From: Actinomycetota bacterium
GTDB taxonomy: Bacteria; Actinomycetota; Thermoleophilia; Miltoncostaeales; Miltoncostaeaceae
Direction: 5' to 3'
Assembly: GCA_947475125.1 (NCBI GenBank)
Contig: CANJMX010000041.1
Span: forward strand, 1 to 10,467
DNA: 10,467 nt
The notes beneath the pieces are model-generated. The model had not been told where the DNA came from. It did not search any database and saw only the letters and a list, made by a program, of their open reading frames with translations. The translations under genes and the position numbers were made by a program. Within the stretch, counting starts at the first letter, position 1; each line of letters starts with the position of its first letter. Shown here one piece after another: positions 6,373-10,467 of the stretch.

Positions 6373-7439
6373 CCCAGTTCGGCCACCAGGGCACGCACGA
6401 TGGCGTCGGCCGCATGGCCGTCGCCGTAGTACTGCGGTCGCTCAGCGGGCATGGACAGGTCGGCCATTGCCTCGGCCACCTTTGCGGCATCCATACCGGT
6501 AAGGCGGTTGAACCCGCCATCTACGGTCTCCACCCACTCCGTGGTGTCGCGCAGGGTGATGCAGGGCACACCGTGGAAATAGGCCTCTTTCTGCACGCCG
6601 CCGGAGTCGGTGATCACGGCCTGCGCCTGCATCAGCAGCGCCGTGAAGTCGAGGTATCCGGCGGGCCGGGCCATGATGAGCCCGGGAACGTTCTGCAGCT
6701 CATCCCAACGGCCGGCGGCCTCAAGCTTTGCTTTGGTGCGCGGATGCACGGGGAAGATGGCGGGCGCGTCGAGCGAGGTGAGCACCTCCACCATGGCGCT
6801 GAGGGCCTCGGGCGTGTCGGTGGCCGCCGCGCGGTGGATGGTTATCAGCACGTAGCCACCGGGCTCCAGGCCGCGGCCGAGAGCCCCGGGCTGCTCGGCG
6901 GCGAGGGCTGCGAATGCGCGGCAGGCGTCGTACATCACGTCGCCCACAAGGTGCACGCCCTTGGTGACGCCCTCGCGCGTCAGGTTGTCCACTGCCTGCT
7001 GGGTGGGGCACAGCAGTACGTCACTCAGGTGGTCGGTGATCACCCGGTTCTGCTCTTCGGGCATGCGCTTGTCAAACGAGCGCAGCCCGGCCTCCACATG
7101 CGCAAGAGGCACGTCCATCTTGGCCGCCACCAGGGCGCCAGCCAGCGTGGTGGTTGTGTCGCCGTACACCAGCAGGGCGTCGGGCTTCGCATCGGCCAGC
7201 ACCGGCTCCAGGCGCTCCATCATGATGGTGAGCTGATGCAGCGGGCTGCCGGGACCCACCGCCAGCGAGTGGTCGGGAGCCGGGATGCCGAGCTCATCAA
7301 AGAAGAGATCAGCCAGATCGGGGTCGTAGTGCTGCCCTGAGTGCACGAGTATTTCCTCGCCCTGCGCACGGAGCGCCTGGCACAGGGGAGCGGCCTTCAC
7401 GAACTGTGGTCGGTTGCCGACCAGCGAAACGATGCGCAT
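6369..7439 (-). CDS. Non-hydrolysing UDP-sugar 2-epimerase (WbpI/WecB family)
   Basis: This 356-residue GT-B-fold enzyme inverts C2 of a UDP-2-acetamido sugar through elimination and re-addition of UDP. Motifs are LVGNRPQFVKAAP (6-18), VYGDTTTT (91-98) with Asp94, HVEAGLRS (114-121) with Glu116, RMPEEQNR (125-132), ITIHRAA (199-205) with His202, and DSGGVQKEA (278-286) for UDP binding. The RPQF and TIHRA variants resemble WbpI-like epimerases rather than enterobacterial WecB (RPEAIK, GHR). With the WbpA, WbpB and WbpD types nearby, the likely substrate is UDP-2,3-diacetamido-glucuronate, giving the manno form; UDP-GlcNAc is the alternative. The ATG follows ccdA by 7 bases, and its ribosome site overlaps the ccdA stop. 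It ends tail-to-tail with the membrane-protein gene, both using the same CTAG as stop. Confidence 0.87.
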   Translation of the reverse strand: MRIVSLVGNRPQFVKAAPLCQALRAQGEEILVHSGQHYDPDLADLFFDELGIPAPDHSLAVGPGSPLHQLTIMMERLEPVLADAKPDALLVYGDTTTTLAGALVAAKMDVPLAHVEAGLRSFDKRMPEEQNRVITDHLSDVLLCPTQQAVDNLTREGVTKGVHLVGDVMYDACRAFAALAAEQPGALGRGLEPGGYVLITIHRAAATDTPEALSAMVEVLTSLDAPAIFPVHPRTKAKLEAAGRWDELQNVPGLIMARPAGYLDFTALLMQAQAVITDSGGVQKEAYFHGVPCITLRDTTEWVETVDGGFNRLTGMDAAKVAEAMADLSMPAERPQYYGDGHAADAIVRALVAELG

Positions 7440-7442
7440 GAG

Positions 7443-7449
7443 CCTCCTA
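7443..7449 (-). promoter_or_regulatory. Ribosome binding site overlapping the ccdA stop
   Basis: TAGGAGG on the minus strand contains the ccdA stop codon (TAG) and the GGAGG for the 2-epimerase, three bases before its ATG. Ribosomes ending ccdA would sit on this site, so translation of the two genes is probably coupled. Confidence 0.6.
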
Positions 7450-8163
7450 GAGCCCCGAGAACCCTATTCGGGAGAGTTGCTGGGTAATGCGCTCCAGATC
7501 ACCTGTGGCGATCAGTACGCCGAGCGCGATCATGAGTCCGGCGCCAATTACATTGACCATGTTCCAGTGATCGCGTATCCACCGCGACGCTGACAGGGTC
7601 TGGGTGAGAAACATCCCGGCCAGGAGAAACGGGATACCCAGGCCGAGCGAGTACACGAAGAGCAGCAGCGCACCGGCCAGGGGTGACCCGGTGGGCGCGG
7701 CATAGGTGAGGATACTGCCGAGGATCGGGCCGATGCAGGGGGTCCATCCGGCGGCGAACGCGGCGCCCACCAGGGTTGCGCCCACCAGGGTCTCGGGCCG
7801 CTTGGCCATTCTGATGCGCCGGTCGCCCTGCATCCACCCCAGTCGGGGCAGCACGAGCATTGCCACGCCCATGACGATAAGAATGATCCCCGCCACCAGG
7901 TTGAGCGTGTCGCGGTCGCGGGCGAGTGATCGTCCAAGCAGCCCGGCGCTGGCCCCGAAGATGGCGAACATGATCGCGAAGCCGAGAATGAAGGCCAGCG
8001 TGGGGCGGATGACGCTCTTCCAGCGCTGCTCCACCTGATCGGCCGGCACCCCGGAGATGAACGACAGGTAGCCCGGAACCAGCGCCAGCACGCACGGCGA
8101 TGCGAATGAGACGAATCCCGCCGCGAAGGCGATGGGGAATGAGATGAGTGAGAGCTGGTCCAC
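7447..8163 (-). CDS. ccdA: CcdA-family thiol-disulfide electron transporter
   Basis: This 238-residue polytopic membrane protein passes electrons from cytoplasmic thioredoxin to extracytoplasmic thiol-disulfide proteins, for cytochrome c maturation or oxidative-damage repair. The pattern is classical: six predicted membrane segments in two repeats, with redox cysteines in SFASPCVLALVPGY (19-32, Cys24) and GWTPCIGPILG (139-149, Cys143), each preceded by proline. LGIPFLLAGMFL in the fifth segment is also typical. The length fits single-domain CcdA, not full-length DsbD. The start is GTG with no clear Shine-Dalgarno; no better in-frame start lies just upstream. No apocytochrome, ResA/thioredoxin-like or ResB/ResC gene is next to it. 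Instead it precedes the UDP-sugar 2-epimerase by 7 bases and follows the TerC-family gene by 66 bases, so its redox partner must be encoded elsewhere. Confidence 0.92.
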   Translation of the reverse strand: MDQLSLISFPIAFAAGFVSFASPCVLALVPGYLSFISGVPADQVEQRWKSVIRPTLAFILGFAIMFAIFGASAGLLGRSLARDRDTLNLVAGIILIVMGVAMLVLPRLGWMQGDRRIRMAKRPETLVGATLVGAAFAAGWTPCIGPILGSILTYAAPTGSPLAGALLLFVYSLGLGIPFLLAGMFLTQTLSASRWIRDHWNMVNVIGAGLMIALGVLIATGDLERITQQLSRIGFSGL

Positions 8164-8229
8164 CTGCGGGGCATGGTATCCGTGCCAGGGGCCCGCTTCG
8201 GCCGTGCCGGCGGGTGCCGGGTACCTCTG

Positions 8230-9162
8230 TCAGTCCGGGCGCGCCTCACGCCCGGGGCGCGTTACCCACCAGCTGAGGCCGATGCTTCCGGCCAGCACCA
8301 GCACGATGAACGCGAGCGACATCCATGCGGCGGGGTGCCACAGGTCCTTCGCCAGCATCTTCACGCCCACGAATGCCAGCACGATGGCCAACCCATATGA
8401 GAGGTACTTGAAGCGCTCGACCATGCCCTCGAGCACGAAATAGAGCGACCTGAGCCCGAGCAGTGCGAACGCATTGACTGCGAACACAAGGAACGGCTCC
8501 TTGGTCACCCCGAAGGCGGCGGGAATGGAGTCGAGCGCGAACACCAGGTCCGTACCGGCCAGCATGATGAGCACCAGCCCCAGCGTGGTGACCACACGTT
8601 TGCCGCCACGCCGCACAACGTAGTTGGCACCCTCGTAGGTGCCTGTCAGTGGCAGATGCCGCTTGAGATACTTGAGCACCTTGGAATGCTCGGGGTCTGC
8701 GGGGTCGTCTGCATGGGCGACCAGGCGCCAGGCGGTCCACAGCAGGAACGCACCGAAGAAATAGAGCACCCATGAGGCACGGGTAATGAGCACGCCCCCC
8801 ACAAGGATCGCTGCCAGACGCAGGGCGAGGGCCAGGAGAATGCCCACCGTGAGCACGCGCAGGCGGGCCACCTGCGGGGTGGCAAAGAACCCGAACAGCA
8901 CGATGAACACAAACACGTTGTCCATCGACAGCGAGTACTCGAGCAAGAAGCCCGACCAGTACTCCCCTGCGTATCGCGATCCCCAGACCGCCCCCACGAC
9001 AAACCCGAAGCCAACCCCGACTGTCAGCCAGAAGGCCGTCCAGAGAAGCGCGGTACGTACGCGCATCTCTTTCCCGGCCTTCGAGATGACCAGTAGATCG
9101 AGCGCGATGACGATGATTGTGGCGGCGACCAGCGCGGCCCAAGCCCAAAGGGGAACATTCAC
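8230..9162 (-). CDS. TerC/Alx-family integral membrane protein
   Basis: With this start the protein has 310 residues and about eight or nine membrane segments. It has the two signature acidic motifs of the family: EYSLSMDNVFVF (75-86, Asp81) and AGTDLVFALDSIPA (202-215, Asp205 and Asp211), each in a membrane segment. A soluble charged loop (about 150-190, HADDPADPEHSKVLKYLKRH) separates the two halves, as in Alx. Relatives such as E. coli Alx and Bacillus TerC proteins take part in manganese export or in loading Mn onto secreted proteins, while older annotation links TerC to tellurite resistance. I chose GTG at 9162 because upstream in-frame starts fall within the hairpin region. No Shine-Dalgarno precedes it, so the exact start is uncertain, with GTG at 9216 as the alternative. 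I see no yybP-ykoY-like riboswitch upstream. Confidence 0.88.
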   Translation of the reverse strand: MNVPLWAWAALVAATIIVIALDLLVISKAGKEMRVRTALLWTAFWLTVGVGFGFVVGAVWGSRYAGEYWSGFLLEYSLSMDNVFVFIVLFGFFATPQVARLRVLTVGILLALALRLAAILVGGVLITRASWVLYFFGAFLLWTAWRLVAHADDPADPEHSKVLKYLKRHLPLTGTYEGANYVVRRGGKRVVTTLGLVLIMLAGTDLVFALDSIPAAFGVTKEPFLVFAVNAFALLGLRSLYFVLEGMVERFKYLSYGLAIVLAFVGVKMLAKDLWHPAAWMSLAFIVLVLAGSIGLSWWVTRPGREARPD

Positions 9163-9207
9163 AGGGAAGGAGTGTGGACGAAGTCCGCGGGCGGTGCCCC
9201 ATGACCG

Positions 9208-9240
9208 GTCGGCCACCCCGGCTGCCCGGGGGTGGCCGAC
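9208..9240 (-). terminator. 12-bp perfect GC-rich stem, candidate terminator of the chitinase gene
   Basis: GTCGGCCACCCC (9208-9219) and GGGGTGGCCGAC (9229-9240) are perfect inverted repeats around a 9-base loop. The hairpin begins 12 bases after the chitinase stop and lies before the terC start, both on the minus strand. No T-tract follows in either direction, as is common for actinobacterial hairpin terminators. It could also be a processing or stabilising structure. Confidence 0.6.
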
Positions 9241-9252
9241 TTCGTGAGGTTG

Positions 9253-10467
9253 CTAGTGGTGGTGCGCGGCGACCCTCGTCGGCCGGTTCTGCACCCTCAC
9301 CCTGCTCTTTGCCTTGGTGACCACCTTCATCTTGGTCACTGTCTTCGCCTTCGCCACGGATGGAGCGGCAGGGACTCCCGCGACCGCGGCCGCCGTGATC
9401 ACCGGCATCGATGCCGCCACTGACGACACCGGACGGTCGGCGCAGTAGCCGAACGTGGTTGGCGACGATGCCGACACCGTGGGGTTCCAGGCCTCACCCT
9501 TCACCGTCACGGTGCCCGACGTACCGTTGGCCACGGCGTTCCACAGGCTCGTGGTCGTGCCACCGATCGCCAACTGCCCCTGCCACGTAATGGGCGAGGC
9601 TGACGTGGTGGTCACCTTCACGTCAGTGCAGAACCCGGAGGCCCAGTCTGACGTGATGGTGAGTGCGAACGCCGCATTGCCGACCGGAGTCGGAACCGGC
9701 ACCGGTGTGGGTGTCGGTGCGGGAGGCGGCGTTGGTGCCGGCGTGGGAGCCGGAGTCGGCGCAGGCGCCGGCGTGCCCATACGCATTCCGCAGTATCCGA
9801 AGGTGGTTGACGCCCCTGCCGCCAGCGTCGAGTTCCATGACTCGCCGCTCATCTGAAGGGTGCCGGTGGTCGCGCCATTCGCGGCCTTTGCAGACCACAG
9901 CGTGCTCACCATGCCCTCCACGGGTACGGGCACTGTCCACGTGACGGCTGCCGACCCGTTGTTGGTGACGCGTACGTCCTTGCAGTACCCATCGCCCCAG
10001 TCGGAGGCGACGGTCTGGCTCACCACCAGGTTGGTCCCCGGCGACGGCGGCGGTGTCGGTGTTGGCGTTGGCGTCGGGGTCGGTGTTGGCGTCGGTGTTG
10101 GCGTTGGTGTCGGTGTTGCCCCGAGTCCGGCATTGACGGCGTTCACCAGATCGTGCGACGGAGTGTCGCCCGACAGGTCCCAGAACATCACGCCACCCAG
10201 ACCCTGGGAATTGGCCCACGACGCCTTGGTGCGGATGCTCTCCGGGTCGTCGTAGCTGATGAAGGTCTTGGTAGATGCGTTCCACAGGTACGGCGACTTC
10301 GCTGTGTCGTTCCAGTACCTGGTCCAGCCGGCCGCTCCGACATAGTTGGCGGCGAGGTCGCGGTAGTCGAGCATGCCCGCATCCCACGTCCCCTTTGACG
10401 GGCCGGTGGCTGTCTGGAACAGGCCATTGGCGGCTGTGCCCACCCCGGCCCACCCGTGGCCGAAGAA
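9253..10467 (-). CDS. GH18 chitinase with two CBM2-like modules, 5' partial
   Basis: The frame is open at the right edge and 404 codons remain. Residues 1-115 are the end of a family 18 catalytic barrel: FFGHGWAG, GTWDAGMLDYRDL, TKTFISYDDPESI and GLGGVMFWDLSGD, closely matching bacterial chitinases. The DxxDxDxE catalytic motif lies outside the window. A Pro-Thr linker (118-144) leads to a CBM2-like module (about 147-230; Trp157, 177, 191, 211; Cys162 and Cys226). A Pro-Ala/Pro-Thr linker (231-262) leads to a second one (about 264-346; Trp275, 295, 309, 327; Cys280 and Cys342). Residues 347-404 form an Ala/Val-rich stretch, then a strongly basic tail ending in three histidines. The enzyme is presumably secreted and degrades insoluble chitin. 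A hairpin follows the stop, so it is probably transcribed separately from terC. Confidence 0.92.
   Translation of the reverse strand, partial: FFGHGWAGVGTAANGLFQTATGPSKGTWDAGMLDYRDLAANYVGAAGWTRYWNDTAKSPYLWNASTKTFISYDDPESIRTKASWANSQGLGGVMFWDLSGDTPSHDLVNAVNAGLGATPTPTPTPTPTPTPTPTPTPTPPPSPGTNLVVSQTVASDWGDGYCKDVRVTNNGSAAVTWTVPVPVEGMVSTLWSAKAANGATTGTLQMSGESWNSTLAAGASTTFGYCGMRMGTPAPAPTPAPTPAPTPPPAPTPTPVPVPTPVGNAAFALTITSDWASGFCTDVKVTTTSASPITWQGQLAIGGTTTSLWNAVANGTSGTVTVKGEAWNPTVSASSPTTFGYCADRPVSSVAASMPVITAAAVAGVPAAPSVAKAKTVTKMKVVTKAKSRVRVQNRPTRVAAHHH
10036..10116 (-). repeat. Pro-Thr linker microsatellite in the chitinase gene
   Basis: Ten consecutive Pro-Thr dipeptides encoded by an imperfect hexamer repeat (CCNACN on the minus strand), followed by PPPSPG. 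It is a flexible, probably glycosylated linker between the catalytic domain and the first binding module. Such tracts change length easily by replication slippage and are prone to assembly error. Confidence 0.85.

Noticed and set aside
6414..7340. Plus-strand open frame of 308 codons opposite the 2-epimerase
   Set aside because: It is a reverse-strand shadow of a gene with all family motifs.
8164..8229. Inverted repeat in the terC-ccdA spacer (arms near 8175-8182 and 8218-8225)
   Set aside because: The arms pair imperfectly on the coding strand (one A-C mismatch in eight) around a long GC-rich interior; not better than expected for such DNA.
9163..9252. Possible yybP-ykoY manganese riboswitch before the TerC/Alx-type gene
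   Set aside because: The space is too short and I could not find the conserved internal loops. The only structure is the simple hairpin attributed to termination.
9253..9263. Terminal His-His-His as an engineered tag
   Set aside because: There are only three histidines, in a long natural-looking tail within native genomic context.
9623..10453. Alternative minus-strand frame of 276 codons over the chitinase
   Set aside because: It is a frame-shifted shadow of the chitinase. It has no domain, and its Asn/Asp/Thr repeats come from the Pro-Thr linker DNA.

Overview
The window is high-GC DNA and almost entirely coding: no gene-free stretch reaches 300 bases. It carries twelve genes, two of them cut by the window edges. 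Frequent GTG starts, four-base stop/start overlaps, Pro-Thr-linked cellulose-binding modules on a chitinase and a streptogramin-lyase-like propeller point to an actinobacterium. Within that group Thermoleophilia-like lineages would fit, but this rests on gene style only and is not a firm assignment.

Left end (1-1726, plus strand): the 3' end of a Vgb-like beta-propeller gene is followed by a two-gene module. The first gene is an AbiEii/MenT-type nucleotidyltransferase and the second a C-terminal helix-turn-helix protein, joined by an ATGA overlap. An AT-rich 18-bp palindrome sits directly before the first gene and looks like the module's operator. I read this as a toxin-antitoxin system with the toxin gene first.

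Centre (1677-7439): a tight minus-strand run encodes a WbpA-type UDP-GlcNAc 6-dehydrogenase, a WbpB-type Gfo/Idh/MocA oxidoreductase, a WbpD-type hexapeptide N-acetyltransferase and an aldose 1-epimerase. A WbpI/WecB-type non-hydrolysing UDP-sugar 2-epimerase lies on the same strand further upstream, separated from the run by one plus-strand gene for an unrecognised four-helix membrane protein. Together these are four of the five known enzymes for UDP-2,3-diacetamido-2,3-dideoxy-mannuronic acid (or the gluco form), a precursor for surface polysaccharide. The aminotransferase (WbpE type) is not in the window.

Right part (7447-10467, minus strand): ccdA (thiol-disulfide electron transfer across the membrane) lies 7 bases before the 2-epimerase gene, and a TerC/Alx-family membrane protein gene lies 66 bases before ccdA. 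A perfect 12-bp stem hairpin separates these from the 3' end of a secreted GH18 chitinase gene. That fragment shows the end of the catalytic domain, two CBM2-like modules on Pro-Thr/Pro-Ala linkers and an unusual basic, His-ending tail.

The least explained items are the toxin-first nucleotidyltransferase/HTH module with its palindrome, the unknown membrane protein inside the nucleotide-sugar locus, and the basic tail of the chitinase.
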